A stretch of 60,541 bases of DNA. Origin: Acidobacteriota bacterium. Lineage in GTDB: Bacteria > Acidobacteriota > Vicinamibacteria > Vicinamibacterales > CAVVIG01. A program made the translations under genes and the position numbers. This document shows, piece by piece, positions 1 through 8,461 of this stretch. Numbering within the stretch: the first letter of the stretch is position 1; each line of letters starts with the position of its first letter. Location: NCBI GenBank assembly GCA_016195265.1, contig JACPZW010000001.1, forward strand, positions 1 through 60,541. Direction: 5' to 3'. The notes below the pieces were generated by a model, which was given only the letters and a program-made list of their open reading frames with translations, did not search any database and was not told where the DNA came from.

Positions 1-81
1 TGGACCAGTTGGGGCTGTGGCGCTGACCGGCCACCGCGGCGGTGGCCCTTATCCGTCGGGGCCGCGTTAGCGACCCCGTCA

Positions 82-130
82 AGCCGCTTTGAGCGGCTCA
101 CAATTTGAATGCCCCCGGCTCTGCCGGGGG
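82..130. repeat. Two adjacent perfect hairpins
   Basis: Two perfect inverted repeats lie side by side. AGCCGCT/AGCGGCT is at 82-98 with a 3-nt loop, and CCCCCGGC/GCCGGGGG is at 112-130 with a 3-nt loop. The second ends about 30 nt beyond the stop codon of the minus-strand gene at 161-763. It could terminate that gene's transcription, although no clear T-run follows on either strand. Positions 1-81 show no gene I can support. The hairpin pair could also be the end of a mobile or REP-type element. Confidence 0.5.
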
Positions 131-160
131 ATTCGTTACTTCCGAGCCCGGCTTCTCGGT

Positions 161-763
161 TCAGCGATCCGCGTCGTCGGCGTTGACGGCGACGGGGTTG
201 AGCAGTTCCTGCAGAATCGTGCGCCCGATCGCGACCGCCTCGACGGAGTCGTACACGTCCGCGTCCGTCACCTGCCGGCCGTACCGCTTGTACATCGCGC
301 TCAGCGTGACGTTGTCCACGACCTCGGGGTGCGTCGCGATCTCGATCGCGTGCCGCAGCTCGTGGCCGATCATCGCGATGGCGCGCGGATCGCTCAGGCG
401 GACGTCGTAGCGAATTCTCACGAAACGGCACGCGGGCGTCGTCGACATGAAGACCAGGTATGCGCTGACGTCGGGCGGCATCTGCAGCACCGGCTCGAGG
501 AAGACGACGAGGTCGCTCTGGGCCAGCTCGAGGGCCTGGGCCGCGAAGGTCGGGGAGCGCGCGATGCCGTTCTGGACCAGCTGGTCGACGTAGCTGAGAT
601 TGCTCCGGATTGCCGGACTTCCGGAACCGTGGCAGGAGGCCACGGCCCGGAGCTGCATCGGCTCGGCGGCCGCACCGGTGGCCGCAAACAACGCCCCTGC
701 CGCGATTCCCGTGAGAAAGAGTCGCCAGATGACGGTGCCCGTACGCGGCATGTTCGCCGTCAC
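161..763 (-). CDS. Secreted HExxH-motif protein, putative zinc protease-like
   Basis: This protein of about 200 residues begins with a GTG at 763 (an ATG at 751 is equally possible). It has a hydrophobic signal peptide (residues about 12-33, ending in an Ala-rich AAA cleavage zone). Near residue 134 it carries GHELRHAIEIA, a match to the HExxH zinc-binding pattern of metallopeptidases, followed about 40 residues later by a Glu-containing helix (SVEAVAIG) that could give the third ligand. Otherwise I do not recognise the family. It is divergent from the porin-pst operon and separated from it by about 240 bp containing a Pho-like array. The metalloprotease role is inferred from the motif only; a short secreted protein with a non-catalytic HELRH is possible. 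Confidence 0.6.
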   Translation of the reverse strand: MTANMPRTGTVIWRLFLTGIAAGALFAATGAAAEPMQLRAVASCHGSGSPAIRSNLSYVDQLVQNGIARSPTFAAQALELAQSDLVVFLEPVLQMPPDVSAYLVFMSTTPACRFVRIRYDVRLSDPRAIAMIGHELRHAIEIATHPEVVDNVTLSAMYKRYGRQVTDADVYDSVEAVAIGRTILQELLNPVAVNADDADR

Positions 764-899
764 TGCAAAGGGCGGGCCGTGCCGACGGCCGCTTCACCGG
801 CACCCGGGCGACGTCACTGTTTCGTTACATCGCCTTCATCGAGTCGTCGCGCCTGCTCGATAGCATTCGCCTGTCGCGGCGTCTGCGCCTGTGTCGCGC

Positions 900-932
900 G
901 TGTATCGGCAATTTAACCGCCGCGTAACACGC
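900..932 (+). promoter_or_regulatory. Pho-box-like array (three 11-bp repeats) upstream of porin-pstSCA
   Basis: Three consecutive 11-mers are seen: GTGTATCGGCA, ATTTAACCGCC and GCGTAACACGC. They share a TAAC (TATC in the first) core repeated exactly every 11 bp. PhoB sites are direct repeats with 11-bp periodicity that overlap the -35 region. The same TAAC-every-11-bp pattern occurs upstream of the Oar receptor and of DUF47-pit in this window. PhoB binding is inferred. Confidence 0.55.
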
Positions 933-1007
933 GCGAAGCACGGCCGATATCTGGGACCGGTAGCATGCTCTCGTCTGTCGCGGCCGAGCCGCGGCAAGGA
1001 GGAGAGC

Positions 1008-2114
1008 GTGCGACGCAATCTGGTACTGACGATCATGTTGTTGACCCTGTCCAGGGCCGTTGCGGCGCAAGTGACCCCGGCCGCGGGCTATACGCCGCCC
1101 GACGACACGCCGTCGATCAAGGTCGGCGTGACGATCTACACGGACTACACCTATCAATCGAATCCGACGGCCACCGACGCGGACGGCAACACCATCAACC
1201 CGGGCAGCTTCAACGTCGCGCGCAGCTACATCAACGTGACCGGCAACGTGTCGCACATCGTCGCCTTCCGCATCACGCCGGATGTCGTGCGCGAGAGCGG
1301 GCTGGTCAGTCTGGGCGCCGGCAGCAGCGTGTCCAACGACAGTCTGGTGTTCCGCATCAAGTACGCGTTCGCGCAGTTCAACCTCGACGACTGGATGACG
1401 AAGGGCTCGTGGGCGCGCGTCGGCATCCAGCAGACGCCGCTCCTCGATTACGAGGAAGGCATCTATCGCTACCGGTTCCAGGGCACGACGTTCACCGAGC
1501 GCGAGGGCTTCTACAACTCGGCCGACGCCGGCGGGTCGTTCCACTACAACTTCCCGTCGAATTACGGCGACGTCCACGTCGGCGTCTACAACGGCGAGGG
1601 CTACACGAAAACCGATCCCAACGACCAGAAGGCGATCGAGATCCGCGGCACGCTCCGGCCCTTCGCGACGAACGCGCCGATTCTGCGCGGCCTGCGCGTG
1701 ACCGGCTTCTACTTCGGCGACAACTACATCAAGAACGCCGAGCGAAGCCGGGCCGTCGGCCAGGTGACGTTCGAATCGACGCACTTCAACGCCGGCTTCG
1801 ACGCGATCGACGCGAAGGACCAGCCGTCCATCACCAAGCCTGACATCGAGGCGAAGGGCTGGTCGTTCTGGGCGACGCCGAAGACGACGACGGGCTGGGA
1901 GCTGCTGCTGCGCTACGACCACATGGTGCCGGATCAGCGCGCGAGCGATCAGACCCGCCAGCGCACGATCATCGGCGGCGCGTACTGGTTCCCGCATCAG
2001 GGCAACGTGTCGGCGGCGCTGATGCTCGACTACGACGGCCAGACGTTCTCGAATTTCGTGCCGGCGCAGACCGACCAGAAGAAGATCGCGCTGCACGCAC
2101 TCATCAATTTCTAG
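1008..2114 (+). CDS. Outer-membrane porin, probably phosphate/anion-type
   Basis: The start is the GTG at 1008, chosen because AAGGAGGAGA lies just upstream and a signal peptide follows directly (VRRNLVLTIM... ending at AVAA-Q). The reading frame is open further upstream, but that part runs through the Pho-like array. The mature protein of about 345 residues is rich in alternating aromatic and polar strands and ends in the classical C-terminal Phe of an outer-membrane barrel (HALINF). It lies 13 bp before pstS and is probably co-transcribed. By position it most likely passes phosphate to PstS, like OprP/OprO porins. Substrate is inferred from context; the beta-barrel nature is supported by sequence. 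Confidence 0.75.
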   Translation: MRRNLVLTIMLLTLSRAVAAQVTPAAGYTPPDDTPSIKVGVTIYTDYTYQSNPTATDADGNTINPGSFNVARSYINVTGNVSHIVAFRITPDVVRESGLVSLGAGSSVSNDSLVFRIKYAFAQFNLDDWMTKGSWARVGIQQTPLLDYEEGIYRYRFQGTTFTEREGFYNSADAGGSFHYNFPSNYGDVHVGVYNGEGYTKTDPNDQKAIEIRGTLRPFATNAPILRGLRVTGFYFGDNYIKNAERSRAVGQVTFESTHFNAGFDAIDAKDQPSITKPDIEAKGWSFWATPKTTTGWELLLRYDHMVPDQRASDQTRQRTIIGGAYWFPHQGNVSAALMLDYDGQTFSNFVPAQTDQKKIALHALINF

Positions 2115-2127
2115 GGAGGCCCAGTTC

Positions 2128-3156
2128 ATGAAAGCTGCTCACAAGATCGCCACCGTCGCGGCCCTTGCGTCCGTCCTCGTCGCCGGCGTCGCCGCGCAAA
2201 AAACACAGATCAACGGCGCGGGCGCCACGTTCCCGTATCCGATCTACTCGAAGTGGTTCTCGGAGTACAACAAACTGCACCCGAACGTCGAGATCAACTA
2301 CCAGTCGATCGGATCGGGCGGCGGCATCCGCCAGATTACCAACCAGACGGTGTTCTTCGGCGCGACCGACGGGCCGATGACCAACGAGCAGCTGCTCGCC
2401 GCGCCCTCGAAGATCCTGCACTTCCCGACGGTGCTCGGCGCCGACGTGCCCGTCTACAACATTCCCGGCGTCACCACCGAGTTGAAATTCACGGGCACGG
2501 TGCTCGCGGACATCTTTCTCGGCAAGATCACGAAGTGGAACGATCCGGCGCTGACGAAGCTGAACGCGGGCGTCAAGCTGCCCGCGACCGACATCACCGT
2601 GGTGCATCGGTCGGACGCGTCGGGCACGACCTACATCTGGGTGGACTATCTCGCGAAAGTGTCCGCCGAGTGGAAGAGCAAGGCCGGCGTTGCGACGCAG
2701 GTCAACTGGCCGACCGGCGTGGGCGGCAAGGGCAACGAAGGCGTCGCGGGTCTCGTCACGCAGACGCCCGGATCGATCGGCTACGTGGAGCTCATCTACG
2801 CGCTGCAGAACAAGATCAGCTACGGATCGGTGCAGAACATGGCGGGCGAGTTCGTGCGCGCCTCCGAAGTGTCCGTCACGGCGGCGGCCGCCGGTGCGGC
2901 GGCGAAGATGCCGGCGGACTTCCGCGTGTCGATCACGAACGCCGAAGGCAAGGGCGTCTATCCGGTGTCGTCGTTCACCTGGCTGCTGCTCTACGAGAAT
3001 CCGAAGGATAAAGCGCAGGCCAAAGTGATGGTCGACTTCGTGAAGTGGATGCTGAGTGACGGCCAGAAGTTCACTGGACAGCTCGGCTACGCGCCGCTGC
3101 CCGACGCCGTCGTCAAACTCGAACTGGCGGCGCTGGCGAAAGTAAAGGTCGGGTAG
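2128..3156 (+). CDS. pstS: Phosphate ABC transporter, periplasmic binding protein PstS
   Basis: The protein is 342 residues with a signal peptide (cleavage near AGVAA-Q). It then has the PstS hallmarks: GAGATFPYPIYSKWF near residue 30, the phosphate-binding loop SIGSGGGIRQI near residue 62, and FFGATDGPM. Later come DITVVHRSDASGTTYI and the GNEGVAGLV segment. It binds inorganic phosphate in the periplasm and delivers it to PstC/PstA. GGGAGG-type Shine-Dalgarno sequence (AGGGAGG) precedes the ATG. Length and motifs fit an intact family member. The stop codon TAG at 3154 is the first triplet of a nonamer repeat array. Confidence 0.95.
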   Translation: MKAAHKIATVAALASVLVAGVAAQKTQINGAGATFPYPIYSKWFSEYNKLHPNVEINYQSIGSGGGIRQITNQTVFFGATDGPMTNEQLLAAPSKILHFPTVLGADVPVYNIPGVTTELKFTGTVLADIFLGKITKWNDPALTKLNAGVKLPATDITVVHRSDASGTTYIWVDYLAKVSAEWKSKAGVATQVNWPTGVGGKGNEGVAGLVTQTPGSIGYVELIYALQNKISYGSVQNMAGEFVRASEVSVTAAAAGAAAKMPADFRVSITNAEGKGVYPVSSFTWLLLYENPKDKAQAKVMVDFVKWMLSDGQKFTGQLGYAPLPDAVVKLELAALAKVKVG

Positions 3157-3185
3157 GGCGGGTGAGGCAGGTGGGGCGGGTGGGG
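3154..3185 (+). repeat. TRRGGCRGG nonamer array spanning the pstS stop and pstC start
   Basis: Three 9-mers, TAGGGCGGG, TGAGGCAGG and TGGGGCGGG, plus a partial TGGGG run in register. The array begins with the pstS stop codon and contains the GTG start of pstC, so the first residues of PstC (V/M-RQVGRVGKK) are repeat-encoded. A close relative of the array is at 48220-48251. Confidence 0.75.
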
Positions 3186-4133
3186 AAGAAACGATCAATT
3201 GATCTCGGGTTCCGGCTGGGGACGGGCGCGTTTGCGCTCGTTCTCGTCGTCATTGTGTGCGCGATCGGGTTCGAGCTCACGCGGCAGTCGATGCTGTCGA
3301 TCGAGAAATTCGGCTTCGACTTCTGGCGGACCGAGGTCTGGGATCCCGTCGCGGGCCAGTTCGGCGCGCTGCCGTTCATCTGGGGCACGCTCTACTCGTC
3401 GCTGCTGGCGCTCGCCATCGCAACGCCGATCGCGCTTGGGATCGCGGTCTTCATCTCCGAGCTCTGCCCCAACTGGCTGCGGCAGCCGCTGGTGTTTCTG
3501 ACCGAGCTGCTCGCCGCGATCCCGTCGATTGTCTATGGGCTCTGGGGCATTTTCGTCCTCGTCCCCGCCGTTCGGGCGTTTGAAACCTCGATGCCGTCGG
3601 CCTTGCGGCAGCTGCCCATGTTCAGCGGGCCGCCGCTCGGCGTGGGGATGCTCGCCGCCGGTGTGATCCTGGCGATCATGGTCATTCCGTTCACGTCATC
3701 GGTCGCGCGTGAAGTGCTGAAGTCGGTGCCCGCCGCGCAGCGCGAAGGCGCGTACGCGCTCGGCGCCACGCGGTTCGAAGCGATTCGCGCGGCAGTCTAT
3801 TTCGCCCGGACCGGAATCATCGGCGCCGTCATGCTCGGCTTCGGCCGCGCGCTCGGCGAAACGATGGCCGTCACGATGGTGATCGGCAACAACCCGAAGA
3901 TCTCGGCATCGCTCTTCGCGCCGCAGTACACGATGGCCGCCGTGCTGGCCAACGAATTCACGGAAGCGGACACCGAGCTGTACCTCAACGCGCTCATTGA
4001 AATCGGCCTCGTCCTGTTCGTGATCACGCTCGTGGTGAATTCGCTGTCGCGTCTGCTGATCTGGAGCATGGCGCGCCCGGCGCGCCAGGACGCGGCGGCC
4101 GTGGTCGTACCGGCGGCGGAGTCGGCGGCATGA
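3162..4133 (+). CDS. pstC: Phosphate ABC transporter permease PstC
   Basis: Inner-membrane permease half of the Pst transporter, 323 residues, with six predicted membrane segments. The EAA-type cytoplasmic loop is visible (about residues 190-240: GAYALGATRFEAIRAAV ... GRALGETMAVTMVIGN). Only a GTG at 3162 fits a start before the first membrane helix. It lies inside a nonamer repeat, so the first 9-11 residues are repeat-derived and lack similarity to usual PstC N-termini. It follows pstS by 5 bp and overlaps pstA by 4 bp (ATGA), consistent with translational coupling. Confidence 0.93.
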   Translation: MRQVGRVGKKRSIDLGFRLGTGAFALVLVVIVCAIGFELTRQSMLSIEKFGFDFWRTEVWDPVAGQFGALPFIWGTLYSSLLALAIATPIALGIAVFISELCPNWLRQPLVFLTELLAAIPSIVYGLWGIFVLVPAVRAFETSMPSALRQLPMFSGPPLGVGMLAAGVILAIMVIPFTSSVAREVLKSVPAAQREGAYALGATRFEAIRAAVYFARTGIIGAVMLGFGRALGETMAVTMVIGNNPKISASLFAPQYTMAAVLANEFTEADTELYLNALIEIGLVLFVITLVVNSLSRLLIWSMARPARQDAAAVVVPAAESAA

Positions 4134-4987
4134 CCGGCATGATTAGTACGGGCGGACGCAAGGTGATGTCCTCGCTGTTCGTGGCGCTCTGCACGCTCTC
4201 GGTGCTGATCGCGCTCGTGCCGCTGGCGTTCGTCCTGTTCTTCGTCATCAGCGAGGGCGTGCAGGCGCTCAACTTCGACTTCTTCACCAAGATGCCGAAG
4301 CCCGTCGGCGAGACCGGCGGCGGCATGGCGAATGCCATTGTTGGCACGCTGATGGTGACGGGCCTGGGGTCGATGTTCGCCATCCCCATCGGCATCATGA
4401 GCGGTGTTTACATGTCTGAGTACGCCGGCACGCGGTTCGCGTCCCTGGTGCGATTCGCCGCCGACACGCTGAACGGCGTGCCGTCGATCGTCATCGGCGT
4501 GTTCGTCTATGGGATCGCCGTGCTGCCGTTCAAGCAGTTCAGCGCGCTGGCGGGCGGGCTCGCCCTCGGCGTGATGATGATCCCGATCATCGCGCGGACG
4601 ACGGAGGAGCTGCTGCTGCTCGTGCCGGGGACCATGCGGGAAGGAGCGCTGGCTCTGGGCGCCACGCACGCGCGCGCCGTGTTCAGCGTCGTCCTGCCGG
4701 CCGCGCTTCCGGGCATCGTGACGGGCGTCGTGCTCGCGCTGGCGCGGATCGCCGGCGAGACCGCGCCGTTGCTGTTCACCGCGTTCAGCAACCGCTATTT
4801 CACGACGAGCCTCAGGCAGCCAATCGGCACGCTGACGGTCATGGTCTTCACCTACGCCATCTCCCCGTACAAGGACTGGCATCGTCAGGCCTGGGCCGGC
4901 GCCCTGGTCCTCGTGTCGATCGTCCTGCTGTGCTCCCTCCTGGCGCGCTTCGCCACGCGCAAGATCGAAGGCCTCCACTCCAATTAA
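4130..4987 (+). CDS. pstA: Phosphate ABC transporter permease PstA
   Basis: This 285-residue permease partners PstC. It has a membrane segment at about 17-42, a periplasmic stretch, then five more helices. The conserved cytoplasmic loop reads REGALALGATHARAVFSVV (about residues 165-183) and is followed by ALARIAGETAPLLFTAF. The ATG at 4130 overlaps the pstC stop. The ATPase gene pstB and regulator phoU, which usually follow, are absent; 3 bp later a convergent receptor gene ends. The ATPase must therefore be encoded elsewhere in the genome. Confidence 0.93.
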   Translation: MTGMISTGGRKVMSSLFVALCTLSVLIALVPLAFVLFFVISEGVQALNFDFFTKMPKPVGETGGGMANAIVGTLMVTGLGSMFAIPIGIMSGVYMSEYAGTRFASLVRFAADTLNGVPSIVIGVFVYGIAVLPFKQFSALAGGLALGVMMIPIIARTTEELLLLVPGTMREGALALGATHARAVFSVVLPAALPGIVTGVVLALARIAGETAPLLFTAFSNRYFTTSLRQPIGTLTVMVFTYAISPYKDWHRQAWAGALVLVSIVLLCSLLARFATRKIEGLHSN

Positions 4988-4990
4988 TTG

Positions 4991-7411
4991 CTACGGCCGC
5001 GGCGAGAATCCGACGGTGAACGTGAGCGAGACGCTGCGTCCCGCCATGATCGTCAGCACGTCGCCGGGCGCCGGCGCGGACGTCTTCGTCCCCGCCGGGT
5101 TGACGCCCGTGATGTAGTGCCTGTCGAACAGATTGTTGACGCTCAGCCGGACCTTGCTCTGCGAGAAGGGCGTCGATCCTCTCAGCGTGTAATTGACGAA
5201 CAGATTCGTGATGTTGAACGGATCGATGGGGACGGCTTCGTGTGTGTCGCCGTTGTCGTTGAACATCGTCCCGATCCGTTTGTTGTAGAAGCCGATGCCC
5301 CAGTTCGCCCGCTGGAGGTTCAGTCCCACCGTTTCCGTGTCTTCCGGCGCGTTCTGACTCCAGAGGCCGGTGTCGGTGTACCTGGCGCTGCCGGTCGTGC
5401 CGTTGAGATAGAGACTCAGCCCACCGCCCACCAGGATCGTGCTCTCGGCCTCGATCCCCTTGGTGACTTCCGTCCCGCTCACGTAGTACACCGGCTCGCC
5501 CGACACCTGATCGATCGTCGACGAGTAGTCGTTCTCAAAATTGATGCGGTAGACGTCCACGTCGAGCGCCAGCCTACCCGACTTGTACACCGTTCCCGCC
5601 TGATACGTGTCCGTCAGCGTCGGGTTGGGCAGGGTCTGCACGGCCGCGTTCTTCACGTCGAAGACGCTGGTCGGCGGGATGTTCTGGCCTTTCCCGTACT
5701 GCGCGTACGCCGACCAGTTCGACTTCAGCATGTAGTGGGCGTCGAGCGACGGCAGCCACGACGTGTACGTCGCGGCATGCGAGACGCTCGCCGCGCCGCC
5801 GAGATTCCCGACCGTCTTGCCGTTGTCGGCGAACTGCGTAAAGTCCTGCTTGTAGTAGGCGAGCTTGAGGCCGGGCGTGATTCTCAGGTTCTGCGTGACC
5901 CGCAGTTCGTACTCGGCGTACGGCTGCAGCGTCGTCGTCGTGAACTTCTCGTGGAAGTTCGGCAGAGCGGCGTCAACCCAGGTCCGCGGATCGGACGGCG
6001 CCTGATACCGATCGGTGTACGCCAGTTCGGACCAGAGGCCCGTGCGGAACACGCCGTATGGCGACACCTGGCTCAGCGGCGCCAGGTTGCCGTACTTGCG
6101 ATAGCTGTTGAGCTTGTCGGTCGCGCTCGTCGTCGATATCGCCGTGAGGCTGTTGTAGTTTTGCTTGTTGTCGTAGCTCAGCGTGTAGACCTTGTCCTCG
6201 AACGACCAGCCGCTGCCGAGGTTCGACTTGACGCCGACGTACTCGAAGTCTGTGGGGATGTGGTAGAAGTTGTAGCCGTAATACAGCGGCGACGACGGAT
6301 CGCCAGTCATCAGGAAATTGTCGCCGAACTGCGCCACCTGCGCGCGCGTCGCGCCCTTCTGGTTCGGCGTGTTGCTCTTGACGTCGATGTACGAGCCGAA
6401 CGCGGTCAGCACCGTGTGGTCAGACAGGCTGTACTGATACTTCCCCGACACCGCATCGCGCTTCTGAAAGTTGAACGTCTGATAGCCGTCCGAGTTCATC
6501 TCGTGCGCGTCCAGGAGGAAGCGCGAGCGGCCGTCGGGGCCGAACGTGCCCGAATCGAAATCGACGTCGAACAGCTTCGTCGAGTAGGAGCCGAACGACG
6601 CGGACAGGTTCGTGCGCGGCGCCGATCCCGGAGTGCGGGACATCAGGTTGACGGATCCGCCGAACGTGGACGGCCCAATCGACGAGGCCGACCCCGGGCT
6701 GCGATCGAAGACCGTCGCGCCGAGGAACTGCGCCGGGAAGAACGCCCACGAGTGGTGCGTCGGATCGTTCGTGTCGTTGAAGGGCAGCCCGTCGAACGTC
6801 ATGCTGTAGTAGCCGTCCTTGAAGCCGCGGAAGAACGTCTTCGTATCGCCGAGGCCGACGCCGTTCGGGCTGACGCTGAAGGTGCCGGGCGCCATCTGAA
6901 TCACCTGGCTGTAATCCGCGATCGGCGACGTGAAGTTCTGGATGAATTCGCCGCTGATCATCGACTGCGCGGAGCGCGCCGTCAACGATCCCTGCGAGAC
7001 CGCCGTCTGCGCCGCGGCCGGCAGCGCGGCCGAGACCGTCACTGCTTCGCTCACGCCGGCGACAGCAAGGGCGACCGAGACGTTCTCCGTCTTTCCGGCC
7101 ACGAGCTGCACGTTCGCACGACGCGTCTGAATGAAGCCTGATGCGGTGACCTCGACGACGTAGGCGCCGGCAGGAATGCCGTCCACGGAAAACCGGCCCG
7201 TCCCGTCGGTCGAGATGGCCCTGACGAAACCGGTCGCGTCGCTTCTGAGGACGACGGCCGCATTGGGGATCGCGTTGCCGTCGGGATCGAGCACGATGCC
7301 GGTCAGCGTCGCGGAGCCCGGCTGCGCGTGCAGCGGTGTGAGCGCGGATAAGAGTAACGCGACGGACAGAGCCAACAGCCAGCCGCCAAACCGACGTCCC
7401 AGATGAACCAT
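4991..7411 (-). CDS. TonB-dependent receptor with carboxypeptidase-regulatory N-domain
   Basis: The protein is 806 residues with a signal peptide (residues 1-30). A CarboxypepD_reg/CNA-B-like domain follows (about 33-120: GIVLDPDGNAIPNAAVVLRS ... GAYVVEVTASGF). Next come a plug domain (about 150-260, with FFRGFKDGYYSMTFDGLPFND) and a 22-strand-type barrel ending in aromatic TVGFSPRP. Such receptors import substrates across the outer membrane using TonB energy. The neighbours (pst operon and a GDPD) suggest a phosphorus compound, but the substrate cannot be read from sequence. It is convergent with pstA (3 bp apart). A weak Pho-like array lies upstream at 7460-7492. Confidence 0.88.
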   Translation of the reverse strand: MVHLGRRFGGWLLALSVALLLSALTPLHAQPGSATLTGIVLDPDGNAIPNAAVVLRSDATGFVRAISTDGTGRFSVDGIPAGAYVVEVTASGFIQTRRANVQLVAGKTENVSVALAVAGVSEAVTVSAALPAAAQTAVSQGSLTARSAQSMISGEFIQNFTSPIADYSQVIQMAPGTFSVSPNGVGLGDTKTFFRGFKDGYYSMTFDGLPFNDTNDPTHHSWAFFPAQFLGATVFDRSPGSASSIGPSTFGGSVNLMSRTPGSAPRTNLSASFGSYSTKLFDVDFDSGTFGPDGRSRFLLDAHEMNSDGYQTFNFQKRDAVSGKYQYSLSDHTVLTAFGSYIDVKSNTPNQKGATRAQVAQFGDNFLMTGDPSSPLYYGYNFYHIPTDFEYVGVKSNLGSGWSFEDKVYTLSYDNKQNYNSLTAISTTSATDKLNSYRKYGNLAPLSQVSPYGVFRTGLWSELAYTDRYQAPSDPRTWVDAALPNFHEKFTTTTLQPYAEYELRVTQNLRITPGLKLAYYKQDFTQFADNGKTVGNLGGAASVSHAATYTSWLPSLDAHYMLKSNWSAYAQYGKGQNIPPTSVFDVKNAAVQTLPNPTLTDTYQAGTVYKSGRLALDVDVYRINFENDYSSTIDQVSGEPVYYVSGTEVTKGIEAESTILVGGGLSLYLNGTTGSARYTDTGLWSQNAPEDTETVGLNLQRANWGIGFYNKRIGTMFNDNGDTHEAVPIDPFNITNLFVNYTLRGSTPFSQSKVRLSVNNLFDRHYITGVNPAGTKTSAPAPGDVLTIMAGRSVSLTFTVGFSPRP

Positions 7412-7459
7412 CGTAGCCTCATACGCTGGAATGCAGCGAAACAGAGGCGACGATACCGG

Positions 7460-7492
7460 CCGGCTGTGCAGCCGATGTGAAAGGGACGTAAA
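7460..7492 (-). promoter_or_regulatory. Weak Pho-box-like array upstream of TonB receptor
   Basis: Read on the minus strand, three 11-mers follow each other: TTTACGTCCCT, TTCACATCGGC and TGCACAGCCGG. Each has an NAC core at the same register. The cores (TTAC, TCAC, GCAC) are poorer matches than the TAAC cores of the other arrays in this window. The call rests mainly on spacing and context. Confidence 0.25.
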
Positions 7493-7515
7493 TTCGGTGT
7501 GTACCTACGCGGAAC

Positions 7516-8451
7516 TTACGGCCGCCGCGGGAATTGATCCGGATTGTTGGTGAAGAGCGCGTCGATGCCGAGCGTGTAGAGGAAGTGCGACATCTCGTCG
7601 CGGACGGTGGGGAAGGTCGTCTTCTCGGACGCGCTGAACGTCCATGAGGTGACGGTCAGCTTGACCGCGTGCGCGCGGCGGACCATGTCGGGATGCTTCG
7701 CGATCAGCGCTTTCTCCGGCGCGATGCCCGTCGCGAATGTCGCCAGCGCCTTCAGCCGCGCGTCGGTCAGGTCGGCGTCGCTCGACGTCAGGAAGACGCG
7801 CGGGATCGTCGGCAGATCGATCGCCACCCGACGGATCGCCTCTTCGTCGAACGATTGAATGATGACCGGCGTCGTCCTGAGCGACTCGGGCGTCTCGAGG
7901 CCGTTCTTGCGAATCAGGTCCACGAACAGCTTGACCTGATCGACCTTGCGCGATTTGTACAGCTGCGGCGACTTCAGCTCCGGGTAGAGCCCGGCGTGGC
8001 CGCGCACCAGATCGATCATCTCCTGGAACGTGACGATGCGCTCGCCGGCGAACTTCGGGTCGCGCCATTTCCCGGCGTCGAGGCGCTTCAGTTCGTCGAT
8101 CGTGAAGTCGTTGGCGAGCCAGCGCTTGCCGTTGCCGCGCGCGCGGCCCGGCACGTTCGTCGACGGCCGATCGGGAAAGACGCCGGCGACGTTCGTCGTG
8201 CGCTCGAGCGTGTCGTCGTGGAGGCAGATGAGGACGTTGTCCTTGCTGACGGCAAGATCCGGCTCGACGAAATCCGCCTTCTGTTCCATCGCGAGGCGAT
8301 AGGAGGCGAGCGTGTGTTCCGGCGCGTAGCCCGACGCGCCGCGATGAGCGATGGCCTGCTTCGCGGTCTGCGCCTGCAGCGTGGGCCGCACCAGCGCCAC
8401 GCAGGCGAAGACGGACGCGAGGGCGTACGACAGTCGAAGGATGTGTGTCAC
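7516..8451 (-). CDS. Secreted glycerophosphodiester phosphodiesterase
   Basis: 311 residues from a GTG at 8451; the frame is open further upstream, but that would overlap arsC and lacks a signal peptide. After a signal peptide the GDPD signature appears: IAHRGASGYAPEHTLASY with the catalytic HRG, then DFVEPDLAVSKDNVLICLHDD with the Glu/Asp and His metal and acid-base residues. The C-terminal part keeps GIDALFTNNPDQF. The enzyme hydrolyses glycerophosphodiesters to glycerol-3-phosphate plus an alcohol, here outside the cytoplasm. That fits phosphate scavenging beside a TonB receptor and Pst. It is the last gene of a possible minus-strand run after arsM-arsC (10-bp gap). Confidence 0.88.
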   Translation of the reverse strand: MTHILRLSYALASVFACVALVRPTLQAQTAKQAIAHRGASGYAPEHTLASYRLAMEQKADFVEPDLAVSKDNVLICLHDDTLERTTNVAGVFPDRPSTNVPGRARGNGKRWLANDFTIDELKRLDAGKWRDPKFAGERIVTFQEMIDLVRGHAGLYPELKSPQLYKSRKVDQVKLFVDLIRKNGLETPESLRTTPVIIQSFDEEAIRRVAIDLPTIPRVFLTSSDADLTDARLKALATFATGIAPEKALIAKHPDMVRRAHAVKLTVTSWTFSASEKTTFPTVRDEMSHFLYTLGIDALFTNNPDQFPRRP

Positions 8452-8461
8452 AGCGTGCGGA

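Noticed and set aside
1..160. 3' end of a transposase or IS boundary
   Set aside because: The two hairpins are suggestive, but no frame in 1-81 gives a recognisable protein end and no terminal repeat pair is visible.
825..2129. 434-codon minus-strand frame over the porin
   Set aside because: It is Arg/Val-rich without motifs and lies opposite a well-supported signal-peptide protein with a Shine-Dalgarno sequence.
4988..7141. 717-codon plus-strand frame over the TonB receptor
   Set aside because: It is a shadow frame; the receptor on the minus strand has signal peptide, plug and barrel features.
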